A DNA stretch of 39,980 nucleotides, taken from positions 1 to 39,980 of the forward strand of contig ONSV01000025.1 of NCBI GenBank assembly GCA_900320585.1, in the 5' to 3' direction. The notes under the pieces were generated by a model that worked only from the letters and a program-made list of their open reading frames with translations, made no database searches and had not been told where the DNA came from. Within the stretch, counting starts at the first letter, position 1, and every line of letters starts with the position of its first letter. The DNA is from an uncultured Prevotellaceae bacterium. Lineage in GTDB: Bacteria > Bacteroidota > Bacteroidia > Bacteroidales > Bacteroidaceae. Positions 5,655 through 12,875 of this stretch are shown here, piece after piece. The position numbers and the translations under genes were made by a program.

Positions 5655-6893
5655 TTACTCGTAGCGGATGGCCTCGATGGGGTCGAGGCGGGCGGCTTTC
5701 TTGGCCGGATACCAGCCGAAGAACACGCCGGTGAGGGTACACACCGCGAAGCTCATCACGATGCTCCACGGCTGGATGTAGATGGGCCAGTGGGCGAGCG
5801 AGTTGATGGCATACGACAGGCTCACCCCCAACAGCACCCCGATGATGCCACCGGTGACACTCAGCATGATGGCCTCGATGAGAAACTGGTTGAGAATGTC
5901 GATGCCACGTGCTCCCACACTCATGCGCAGGCCGATCTCGCGGGTGCGTTCCGTCACGCTCACATACATGATGTTCATGATGCCGATGCCTCCCACGATG
6001 AGCGAGATGCCAGCCACCGCACCTAATAAAATGGTGAGCATGTCGGTAGTGGAGTTCATCATGCTTGCCAACTCTTCCTGGGAGCGGATGTTGAAGTCGT
6101 CATCGTCGCCCGGTACGTCATCCGTGGCCTCTCTCAACTTGTGGTTGCGGCGCAATATCTCGCTGATCTCCTCGGTGGCCTTCTCGGTGACCCCCTCGGT
6201 GATGGCCGAGCACTGGATGCCACTGAGGTAGGTCTGTGCTAAGATGCGCTTCATCACTGCCGTATAGGGAGCCAGCACCAGGTCGTCCTGGTCCATGCCC
6301 ATCGAGTTGTAGCCTTTCTTCTTGAGCACGCCCACCACGCGGAAGGGAATCGACTTGAAGCGTATCACCTTGCCGATGGGGTCGACGCCTTCGCCAAAGA
6401 GGTTGTCGACCACGGTCTGGCCGAGCACGCACACCTTGGCGCTCGTCTTGATGTCGGCATCGGTGAACATCTCGCCGTCGGAAACCGTTAGTTGGCGAAT
6501 CTCAAGATAGTCCTGGTTCACGCCATAGACCGACGATGGCGTGTTGTTGTTGCCATAGATGAACTGTCCGGCGCTCTGCACCATGGGGCTCACCGCCTTC
6601 ACATAGGTGCAGCCCTCCTTGATGGCCTCGTAGTCGGCCAGCTTCAGCGTCTCCATCGACGAGGCATCCTGGCGCACGCCGCCACGCATGTCGGCCCCCG
6701 GCGAGATCATGATCATGTTGGAGCCCATCTCCGAGATGTTGGCCTGGATGCTCCGCTTGGTGCCTTGCCCGATGGCCAGCATGGTGATGACCGACGCGAT
6801 GCCGATGATGATGCCTAAGGCCGTGAGAAACGACCGCGTCTTGTTGGCGGCGATGGCCCGGAGGGCTATTTTGAAAAGGTTGGCAATGTTCAT
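5655..6893 (-). CDS. macB: MacB-type ABC transporter permease
   Basis: 412 residues, inner-membrane permease of a MacAB-TolC type tripartite exporter. Order: a first transmembrane helix at about 20-42 (SFLTALGIIIGIASVITMLA), a periplasmic MacB_PCD domain at about 45-275 (GSNMIMISPGAD; VLGQTVVDNLFG), then the FtsX-like domain with three helices at about 285-400, including GGIGIMNIMYVSVTERTREI and the closing YPAKKAARLDPIEAIRYE, both family signatures. In E. coli MacB the ATPase is fused; here it is a separate gene 12 bp upstream, as is common in Bacteroidetes. It is the last gene of the tolC-macA-macB(ATPase)-permease operon. The substrate is unknown (peptides, lipids or macrolide-like compounds in the family). 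Confidence 0.94.
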   Translation of the reverse strand: MNIANLFKIALRAIAANKTRSFLTALGIIIGIASVITMLAIGQGTKRSIQANISEMGSNMIMISPGADMRGGVRQDASSMETLKLADYEAIKEGCTYVKAVSPMVQSAGQFIYGNNNTPSSVYGVNQDYLEIRQLTVSDGEMFTDADIKTSAKVCVLGQTVVDNLFGEGVDPIGKVIRFKSIPFRVVGVLKKKGYNSMGMDQDDLVLAPYTAVMKRILAQTYLSGIQCSAITEGVTEKATEEISEILRRNHKLREATDDVPGDDDDFNIRSQEELASMMNSTTDMLTILLGAVAGISLIVGGIGIMNIMYVSVTERTREIGLRMSVGARGIDILNQFLIEAIMLSVTGGIIGVLLGVSLSYAINSLAHWPIYIQPWSIVMSFAVCTLTGVFFGWYPAKKAARLDPIEAIRYE

Positions 6894-6905
6894 GGTGACA
6901 GTAGT

Positions 6906-7610
6906 TTATTCGTCGGAGTTGGCCGGAAGTGCAGCCAGCCCTTCCTCGGCAGAGAGGATGTTGTGGTTCAGGTCGTCGCTGATCACCCGTCCGTCGCGCA
7001 GCATGATGTTGCGGCTCGAGTAGTTGGCGATGTCGGGGTTGTGGGTGACGAAGATGATGGTGCGGCCCTCGGCGTGGAGCTTCTGGAAGAGGACGAGAAT
7101 CTCGAAGCTGGTGCGCGTGTCGAGGTTGCCGGTGGCCTCGTCGGCAAGAATCACGGCAGGGTCGTTGACGAGGGCGCGGGCGATGGCCACACGCTGCATC
7201 TGTCCGCCCGACATCTGGTTCGACTTGTGGTAGAGGCGGTCGCCAAGGCCTACGGCCTTCAGGGCCTCCACGGCCTTCTCGTGGCGCTGCCGGGCGGTGG
7301 TCTTGGGCAGCAGGTTGTAGTTCTGGAAGATGAAGCCTATCTTGCGGTTGCGGAGCACGGCGCGCTGCGACTTCGACATCTTGCGCACCGACACGCCGTC
7401 GAGGAAATACTCGCCGGTGGTGGGGGTGTCGAGACAGCCCAGCTGGTTGAGAAGGGTTGACTTGCCGGAGCCCGACTTGCCCATGATGGTGACGAACTCG
7501 CCCTCGTAGATTTTGAACGACACGCCACGGAGGGCATGGACGGTCTCCTCGCCCACGATGAAGTCGCGCTTCACGTCTTGCAGTTCGATGACAACTTTTC
7601 TGTTCTCCAT
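6906..7610 (-). CDS. MacB/LolD-type ABC transporter ATPase with a probable internal deletion
   Basis: 234 residues, the ATP-hydrolysing subunit for the adjacent permease. Walker [10 protein letters not shown] at about 44-52, Q-loop [10 protein letters not shown] at about 95, signature [15 protein letters not shown] at about 138, Walker [13 protein letters not shown] at about 160, and H-loop FVTHNPDIA at about 195. Odd point: after the Q-loop the sequence goes from LLPKTTA straight to [17 protein letters not shown]. MacB/LolD proteins normally have about 16-18 more residues here (an ALENVELPL-type stretch), the helical part that contacts the permease, so an in-frame deletion is likely. A C-terminal extension of about 15 residues restores the usual length. 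Whether it is still active is uncertain. Confidence 0.92.
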   Translation of the reverse strand: MENRKVVIELQDVKRDFIVGEETVHALRGVSFKIYEGEFVTIMGKSGSGKSTLLNQLGCLDTPTTGEYFLDGVSVRKMSKSQRAVLRNRKIGFIFQNYNLLPKTTARQRHEKAVEALKAVGLGDRLYHKSNQMSGGQMQRVAIARALVNDPAVILADEATGNLDTRTSFEILVLFQKLHAEGRTIIFVTHNPDIANYSSRNIMLRDGRVISDDLNHNILSAEEGLAALPANSDE

Positions 7611-7637
7611 AGATGATGGACGATGGCTTGGCGTGAG

Positions 7638-8831
7638 TTACTTCTTGTTGTTGTTATTGTTGCGGCGGGGTGGACCGGGCGCGAACGGACTGCGCTCCTC
7701 TCCATTGCCCTGAGGCTCCTCCTCGGTGGTCACCACCACTTCTGAGATGACCTCCATGCCACGGCTCACGCCACTCACGATCTCGGTGTTGGTGCCGTCG
7801 GTCTGGCCCAGTTTCACGGGGTGCGCCTTCAGCACGTCGCCCTCAAGGGTCCACAGCTTGTTCTTGCCACTGCAGTCCACCATCTTGCGCTGCTTGCCAA
7901 TGGTCTCCTTGGTGGGCGTAAAGCGCAGGGCCTTGGTGGGCACGCAGAGCACGCCGTTGCGCTCGAATGTGTAGATGGTGACGCTGGCGGTGAGGCCGGG
8001 CTTGAGCTTCAGCTGCGAGTTGGGCGCGCTGATCACCACCTCGTAGGTCACCACATTGTTGGTAGTCGTGGCTTCCTGCCTCACCTGGGTGACGGTTCCA
8101 TGGAAGGTGTCCTCGGGATAGGCGTCGACGGTGAACGTGACACGCTCGCCTGCCTTCACGCCACCGATGTCGGCCTCGTCGACATTGGCCACCACCTGCA
8201 TGTTGGTGAGGTCCTTGGCGATGGTGAAGAGCTCGGGGGTGTTGAAGCTGGCGGCCACCGTCTGGCCTTCCTCTACCGACTTCGACAGGACGACGCCGTC
8301 GATGGGCGAGGTGATGGTGGCATAGCCCAAGTTGGTCTGTGCGCGGCGCACGGTCTCGGCAGCCTGGTTCACCTGCTCCTGGGCCTGACGGTAGGAGAGC
8401 TGGGCGTTCTCGAAGTCGTCGGCACTCACCAGCCCCTTGTTGAAGAGGGTCTGGTAGCGCTTGTAGTTGGCCTCCCTGTAGTTGAGCGTGCTTTGCGCGC
8501 TCGAGAGGTTGGCCTTGGCGGTGTTGAGCTCGCTGGTGAGGTTGGTCTTGTCGAGCTCGGCTATCACCTGGCCTTTCTTCACCACGCTGTTGTAGTCGAC
8601 ATAAAGGTGCCGCACGATACCCGACACCTGCGTACCCACGGTGACCGATGTGACAGGCTCAATGGTGCCGGTGGCGGTGACGCTGTTGCGAAGGGTGGTC
8701 TCCTCCACCTTCACGGTGCTGAAGTTGATTACCTCCTCCTTCTTGTCTCCAGAGAACATCCAGAATGCCGCGGCGGCGATGGCCAGGAGAATGACGAATA
8801 TCCAGATTTTGCTGATTCTGTTCTTTTTCAT
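7638..8831 (-). CDS. macA: MacA-type periplasmic adaptor (HlyD/MFP family)
   Basis: 397 residues from the ATG at 8831 (MKKNRISK), which is followed directly by a membrane anchor (IWIFVILLAIAAAAFWMF, residues about 9-26); a longer reading from 8867 only adds a hydrophilic lead. It links the inner-membrane MacB pump to the TolC channel. Order: beta-barrel/lipoyl start (VTATGTIEPVTSVTVGTQVS), a coiled-coil hairpin at about residues 90-165 (LNTAKANLSSAQSTLNYREA; AQEQVNQAAETVRRAQTN), lipoyl return (ATITSPIDGVVLSKSVEEGQ), then barrel and membrane-proximal domains. It ends in an unusual tail, PRRNNNNNKK. It lies 27 bp before the ATPase gene and 39 bp after tolC. Confidence 0.93.
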   Translation of the reverse strand: MKKNRISKIWIFVILLAIAAAAFWMFSGDKKEEVINFSTVKVEETTLRNSVTATGTIEPVTSVTVGTQVSGIVRHLYVDYNSVVKKGQVIAELDKTNLTSELNTAKANLSSAQSTLNYREANYKRYQTLFNKGLVSADDFENAQLSYRQAQEQVNQAAETVRRAQTNLGYATITSPIDGVVLSKSVEEGQTVAASFNTPELFTIAKDLTNMQVVANVDEADIGGVKAGERVTFTVDAYPEDTFHGTVTQVRQEATTTNNVVTYEVVISAPNSQLKLKPGLTASVTIYTFERNGVLCVPTKALRFTPTKETIGKQRKMVDCSGKNKLWTLEGDVLKAHPVKLGQTDGTNTEIVSGVSRGMEVISEVVVTTEEEPQGNGEERSPFAPGPPRRNNNNNKK

Positions 8832-8870
8832 TTCTTTGTTGTTATTGGTATGTGTCAGGTGGTGCAATGC

Positions 8871-10223
8871 TTATTGGACCATCAGGGGACGTTGGTAAAA
8901 CTTGAGCATGTAGATGTTGAGGATGGTGGTGTACTTGCTCTCGAGTTCGTTTTGCTGCGCCTGCACCAGGTTGGTCTTGCCGGTCATCAGTTCGATGATG
9001 TTTTTCAGACCGAGCCGGAACTGCTCGCTGAGCAGCTCATAGCTGGCCTCCTGGCTGGCGGTGGCCACTTGTGCCGCCTTGAACTTGCTCTGGTTGGTGG
9101 TGGCGTTTATCCAGAAGGTCTCGATGGTGTTGTGGAGCGTCTTCTGCTTGTCTTTCAGGTCGAGCAGGTTGAGCTCGCGCGACAGGCGGGCCTTGTTGAC
9201 GGCGGTCTTCGTCTGCCGGTTGTCGAGGATGGGGATGGAGAGGGCGGCGCCCACGGAGAGGTCGAAGTTGGTCTTGAGCTGATGGGTCCAGCTGTCCTTG
9301 CTCATCGACGTGGTGTTGGTGCCGGCCGAGCCCGTCAGGCTTACCGTGGGCCTCTTGCCCGCCCTGGCGATGTCGATGCTCACGTCGTTGCTCTCGATGG
9401 CCAGGAGGCTGCTCTTGATCTCAGGACGGTTGTCGAGGGCGGCCATGTAGACGGTGTTGAGGGCGGGAATCTCCTCGAGGGCCTGGGCGTCGGTGAATTG
9501 CGGGATGGCCACGTCGAAGTCGGTCACGTCGGTGAGCTCGAGCTGTTGCTTGAGTTGGAAGATGTAGTTCCTCACGTTGCTCTCAGCCACCACGATGTTG
9601 TACTCGTCCTGGGCGCGCTGGGCGGTGAGCTGGGCCAGGTCGGCACGGCTCATCTTGCCCACGTCGACCATCGTCTGGCCGCGCTGCTCGTTGAGCTTGC
9701 TGGTCTCCAGGCTCTGCTTGCTCACGGCGATGGCCTCGGTGGTGTAGAGAATCTGGACGTAGAGCTGCACGATGCGCTCCTCGATGGAGCGGGCGGTGGT
9801 CACCGAGTCGACCTGTGCCTTCTGCGCCGTAATCTCATTAAGCTTGATGCGGTTCCTATTGCGGTTGCCGTTCCACACCACCCAGTTGGCGTTCACGCCA
9901 TAGCTGCCGTTGTAGTATACCTTGTCGATGCTCGACTGCACATAGCCGTTGGCCACCGTGCTCTTTCCCGTCGAGATGAAGGGCCGGTAGATGGCGCTCT
10001 GGTTGGTGGAGGCGTTCATCGAGGGCAGGAGCTCGGCTTTCGACTGCAGCACGTCTTCCTCGGCCGAGAGCCGCTGTATCTCGTTTTTCTTGAGTTGGAT
10101 GTTGTGCGTAAGGGCATAGTCGATGCACTCCTGCAGGGTCCATTTCTTGCCCGTGTCTTGTGCGGATGCAGGCAGTACTGCCATCAGCAGCAACCCCATC
10201 CAGGTCATAACGGTTTTATTCAT
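8871..10223 (-). CDS. tolC: TolC family outer-membrane efflux protein
   Basis: 450 residues from the ATG at 10223 (MNKTVMTWMGLLLMAVLPAS), which gives a normal signal peptide cut after ASA-Q; a longer reading from 10346 would run through the promoter region. The mature protein starts with the family pattern WTLQECIDYALTHNIQLKKN and has two OEP repeats of about 200 residues, each with long coiled-coil stretches (e.g. SIEERIVQLYVQILYTTEAI; KTNLVQAQQNELESKY near the end). It forms the outer-membrane channel for the MacA/MacB genes that follow on the same strand, and is the first gene of that operon. Confidence 0.93.
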   Translation of the reverse strand: MNKTVMTWMGLLLMAVLPASAQDTGKKWTLQECIDYALTHNIQLKKNEIQRLSAEEDVLQSKAELLPSMNASTNQSAIYRPFISTGKSTVANGYVQSSIDKVYYNGSYGVNANWVVWNGNRNRNRIKLNEITAQKAQVDSVTTARSIEERIVQLYVQILYTTEAIAVSKQSLETSKLNEQRGQTMVDVGKMSRADLAQLTAQRAQDEYNIVVAESNVRNYIFQLKQQLELTDVTDFDVAIPQFTDAQALEEIPALNTVYMAALDNRPEIKSSLLAIESNDVSIDIARAGKRPTVSLTGSAGTNTTSMSKDSWTHQLKTNFDLSVGAALSIPILDNRQTKTAVNKARLSRELNLLDLKDKQKTLHNTIETFWINATTNQSKFKAAQVATASQEASYELLSEQFRLGLKNIIELMTGKTNLVQAQQNELESKYTTILNIYMLKFYQRPLMVQ

Positions 10224-10283
10224 AGAGATGTTTTTTCGGCTTGTTGAATGTGATAAATTGTCACTTTTTTGTCTATCTTTCGG

Positions 10284-10291
10284 CAAAATTA
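10284..10291 (-). promoter_or_regulatory. Candidate -7 box of the tolC-mac operon
   Basis: The minus strand reads TAATTTTG (TAnnTTTG), about 60 bp before the tolC ATG. There is no TTG at the expected distance upstream, so this is a partial match. Confidence 0.45.
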
Positions 10292-10408
10292 GTAATTTAA
10301 TTGGTAATGGGGAAATAATGCTGTCGTTCTTTCGGCCTTTTTTCAACGAATCATGGTTTTTGAAGCACGAAAATGATTATTTTTTATACCGTTTCATAAA
10401 ATATGTGT

Positions 10409-10416
10409 ATCTTTGT
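10409..10416 (+). promoter_or_regulatory. Candidate -7 box of the lipoprotein gene
   Basis: TATCTTTG fits TAnnTTTG and faces the lipoprotein gene at 10.5 kb; no TTG lies 19-21 bp upstream. If used, the AGGAGTTC-type repeat at 10.44-10.50 kb would be in the 5' leader of the mRNA. Confidence 0.45.
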
Positions 10417-10439
10417 GGCTCGTGGTGAAGATGCTGCGC

Positions 10440-10497
10440 TTCCGAACTTCTTGAATTCGGACTATTGTCTGCTACTCCTGAACTTCTGAACTCCTTG
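10440..10497. repeat. AGGAGTTC-family repeat, reverse orientation
   Basis: Contains GAATTCGGACTATTGTCTG followed by CTCCTGAACTTCTGAACTCC, the reverse complement of the GGAGTTCAGACAATAGCC block seen in the other copies. It is the only one of the five copies that is not behind a stop codon: it lies between the divergent tolC and lipoprotein genes. Apart from this repeat and the two promoter candidates, nothing else is seen in 10224-10542. Confidence 0.7.
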
Positions 10498-10542
10498 AAA
10501 AATTGGAGCGAATGCGAAACATAATTGACAAAGACAAAATAC

Positions 10543-11139
10543 ATGGAAATGAAACTCATGAAGCAACTATGGATGATGGCCGCCATCCTCTTTCTCTGCG
10601 GCGCAAGTGTGACGGGATGCAAGGAAAAGGCTCCCGAGCCACAACCCGAGAGCGACGACGTGGTGGAGGAGGAGAGCTATCTCATGACCATCGACCGCTA
10701 TCTGACCGAGAATATTGGCAAGCAGTATGCGCCCGGACAGGTGTGCATACCCAGCTACACCGTCATCGATGTGGACGAGAGCCAGACCGACGATATCAAG
10801 GTCTGGGGCGACTTCTGGGTGTTCAACTACAACCTCTCGGGCGACACGCTGAAGACCGTCTCGGGTGGAAGCCATCCCGGGCTCATCCACTTGCAGCAGG
10901 CAGGAAAGGGGTATGAGGTGAAGGCCTTCGACGTGGTGGCCGATGGCAGCGACAACCTGGAGAGCGCCAAGAAAATTTTCGGCGACAAATACGACCAGTT
11001 CCACGACATCAACAGCAATGCCAAGAAGCGTGAGGCCGTCAGGGCCCGCATGATAGCCGACTATGTGAAGGCGCACCAGATTTCGGCCACGATGTTCCAG
11101 GATTATGGGTGGCCTGTAGTCGCCCTGCCCCTCAACTGA
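10543..11139 (+). CDS. Lipoprotein of unknown function
   Basis: 198 residues from the ATG at 10543; in-frame ATGs at 10525, 10549 and 10558 are possible alternatives. A lipoprotein signal (MKQLWMMAAILFLCG) ends in the lipobox SVTGC, followed by an acidic linker rich in Pro and Glu (KEKAPEPQPESDDVVEEE). The rest is a soluble domain with WGDFWVFNYNLSGDTLKTVS and SGGSHPGLIHLQQAGKGYEV, resembling small secreted Bacteroidetes proteins with an NTF2- or cystatin-like layout, but I do not recognise the family. It stands alone, divergent from tolC and convergent with the corrinoid-type operon. Confidence 0.82.
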   Translation: MEMKLMKQLWMMAAILFLCGASVTGCKEKAPEPQPESDDVVEEESYLMTIDRYLTENIGKQYAPGQVCIPSYTVIDVDESQTDDIKVWGDFWVFNYNLSGDTLKTVSGGSHPGLIHLQQAGKGYEVKAFDVVADGSDNLESAKKIFGDKYDQFHDINSNAKKREAVRARMIADYVKAHQISATMFQDYGWPVVALPLN

Positions 11140-11154
11140 GGTTTTTTTAAAAAA

Positions 11155-11217
11155 AGGTCCTTAGGGTCCTTAAGGTCTTTATTGACTTTAAGGACCCTAA
11201 GGTTGATAAGGGTTGGA
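11155..11217. repeat. 9-bp-period repeat with a 15-bp hairpin between convergent genes
   Basis: Seven successive 9-nt units: AGGTCCTTA, GGGTCCTTA, AGGTCTTTA, TTGACTTTA, AGGACCCTA, AGGTTGATA, AGGGTTGGA. The arms CCTTAGGGTCCTTAA (11159-11173) and TTAAGGACCCTAAGG (11188-11202) form a perfect 15-bp stem with a 14-nt loop. The position between two convergent gene ends suits a two-way terminator or transcription barrier (inferred), although a T-run directly after the stem is missing. Confidence 0.75.
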
Positions 11218-11254
11218 GTGATGAAGTGGAGGCGGAATGATTGACCTTGCTGAA

Positions 11255-11596
11255 TCATTCCTCGTCGGGTACATAGATGATGCGTCCGTCGTCCAATTGG
11301 TAGGCTGTGCCGATGCGGCGTCCTTGGTTTCCATCACCATCTGTCTTCTCTCCAGAGGCTTTGTAAGTGTTGATTTCCTTGCCTTCTTTCATGATGATTT
11401 CCATGTTTTCCTTCCCGGGGTTCTTCACGATGGTGAAATCTTCCTGACCGAAGACCTCGGCCATGTTCATGTGCATGACCATCGCCACCATCAGCGATAC
11501 GGCAAAGACCATCGCCACGTCGAACAGGTTGACCACCACGCTCAGCGGGTCGTTGTCATCGTCTTGCAGCAAAGTGCTCCTACGCTTCCTTCTCAT
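11255..11596 (-). CDS. DUF2149 protein (HmuV-like)
   Basis: 113 residues from the ATG at 11596 (MRRKRRSTLLQDDD); a longer reading from 11629 lies wholly inside the preceding gene. One transmembrane helix (VVVNLFDVAMVFAVSLMVAM, about residues 18-40) is followed by a short periplasmic domain ending GTAYQLDDGRIIYVPDEE. This size and shape fit DUF2149, which is encoded beside ExbB-like channels and CobN-like proteins in Bacteroidetes (hmuV position) and methanogens. It may play an ExbD-like part for the channel (inferred). It overlaps the ExbB-like gene by 17 bp and ends the operon. Confidence 0.85.
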   Translation of the reverse strand: MRRKRRSTLLQDDDNDPLSVVVNLFDVAMVFAVSLMVAMVMHMNMAEVFGQEDFTIVKNPGKENMEIIMKEGKEINTYKASGEKTDGDGNQGRRIGTAYQLDDGRIIYVPDEE

Positions 11597-12185
11597 GGCA
11601 CTCCGTATAAATGCGTGACACAAATTCAAGGTTGTTCACGTCCTTGGCATACCAGCGGGTTTTCAGTTGCTGGGTGAACAAACCTACGGCACTGATGACC
11701 AGTCCGACGACGGTGGCGGAGAACACCACCTGCATGTTGTAGGCCATGCCCGAGATGTCGCCTGTGGAAAGGCCGACAAGAGCAGGCGACATGGAAATCA
11801 ACGTACCGATGAGGCCCAGCACCGGACCGAGTTTGGTGAGCAGCCTTGAAAGGTTCACATCCTTGGCCACTTCCGTCTCATAATGCGTGATGAGATAGTC
11901 GGTATAGGCTTCGTCGGCAGGATGGTCGAGAATGTCGGCCAGGTACTCGGTAAAGAGGCTGTCGTGCTTCTTGGGCAGGATATCGCGCAGCGAGCCGATA
12001 CTTGCCGGCTGGAGTTGCTTGATGACCGTGGCCAGCCGGCGGTTGTTCCTCCTCCTGACCATGAATTGATTGTAGGTGCTGCCAAGAAGCACCAAAGCCC
12101 GGATGAAAAACACGATCAGCAAGATGATGTCGGGAATGAGCAGCGAGTTGGCTATCCCGAAAAGCATTTTTGATATTAATTCCAT
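11580..12185 (-). CDS. MotA/TolQ/ExbB proton-channel family protein (HmuU-like)
   Basis: 201 residues with three hydrophobic segments: about 5-32 (ANSLLIPDIILLIVFFIRAL), about 113-135 (KLGPVLGLIGTLISMSPALV, the family's conserved third-segment start LGPxLGLxGT), and about 150-170 (VVFSATVVGLVISAVGLF). This is the core of the TolQ/ExbB family, which turns proton flow into mechanical work on an envelope partner. Here it is tightly linked (10-bp overlap with the DUF2162 gene, 17 bp with DUF2149) to a CobN-like protein, as in hmuSTUV loci, so its partner is likely that protein or the receptor rather than a general TonB system. Confidence 0.9.
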   Translation of the reverse strand: MELISKMLFGIANSLLIPDIILLIVFFIRALVLLGSTYNQFMVRRRNNRRLATVIKQLQPASIGSLRDILPKKHDSLFTEYLADILDHPADEAYTDYLITHYETEVAKDVNLSRLLTKLGPVLGLIGTLISMSPALVGLSTGDISGMAYNMQVVFSATVVGLVISAVGLFTQQLKTRWYAKDVNNLEFVSRIYTECHEKEA

Positions 12186-12874
12186 ATTTTTTTGTTATTC
12201 CTTGATTTCCATTTCAACTTGCTTCCGATGAAGCCTACGGCCACAACGATGGCGGCCGCCCCCAGGGTGAGCGCCGCCGATGTCCAGTCGACGGCGCTCA
12301 CGTTGGAGCGATAGACGATTTCACCGTTCTGTGTGAGCAGCAGGCTGAGCACACACACCATCACCGTAAGCCATAAATGAGCCTCGATGCGCAGGTCTTT
12401 TGGCGGCAACAGCCATCTTGCCAGTGCCGCACACAACAGCGACACGGCTATCACGGCAAAGGCATAAATCAGGCTGGTGGTGGAAAAATCCATACCCACT
12501 TGGAGGAATAGAAGCTTGGTGAGGCCATAGAATACGACGGGGAAGACCAACAGGCTCGGGTAGGCATGGAGCAAGAGCCTGATGAGGCGTCTCCGTGGTC
12601 TCTTTCCGTCGTCGGTGAAGCATGAGAAACAGTACATCACGCCTATGGCCGATTCCAATGTCACGATGATGGCCATGCCTTGAAGCACGTCTTCACGATG
12701 CAGCCAATTGTTGATTTGTGTCTTTGACTGAACCATGGCGTAGTCGATGCTCCAATAGGCGAAAGCACCCAACAACAGTGCGAATGCCAGTCGTGGCCAA
12801 AAAGTCCACAGGCTTGTTTTCATGGCGCAGTTGAGCACGACCAGCATCATCAATATGAAGATAAGTATTTCCAT
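12176..12874 (-). CDS. DUF2162-type membrane protein (HmuT-like)
   Basis: 232 residues with about six hydrophobic stretches: 1-13, 25-45 (WPRLAFALLLGAFAYWSIDY), 70-85, 110-130, 133-155 and 190-215 (AALTLGAAAIVVAVGFIGSK). Its place between the CobN-like gene (1 bp away) and the ExbB-like gene (10-bp overlap) matches the membrane protein in hmuSTUV loci. The family assignment is from topology and context; I see no catalytic motif. Probably an inner-membrane subunit of the same machine. Confidence 0.75.
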   Translation of the reverse strand: MEILIFILMMLVVLNCAMKTSLWTFWPRLAFALLLGAFAYWSIDYAMVQSKTQINNWLHREDVLQGMAIIVTLESAIGVMYCFSCFTDDGKRPRRRLIRLLLHAYPSLLVFPVVFYGLTKLLFLQVGMDFSTTSLIYAFAVIAVSLLCAALARWLLPPKDLRIEAHLWLTVMVCVLSLLLTQNGEIVYRSNVSAVDWTSAALTLGAAAIVVAVGFIGSKLKWKSRNNKKIWN

Positions 12875-12875
12875 G

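Noticed and set aside
7821-10247. Long open frame (about 800 codons) on the plus strand across macA and tolC
   Set aside because: It lies antisense to two well-recognised genes; its composition is the mirror of GC-rich codons and shows no domain. The same applies to the 980-codon frame inside the TonB receptor at 26.06-29.00 kb and the long frames opposite cobN and gcvPB.
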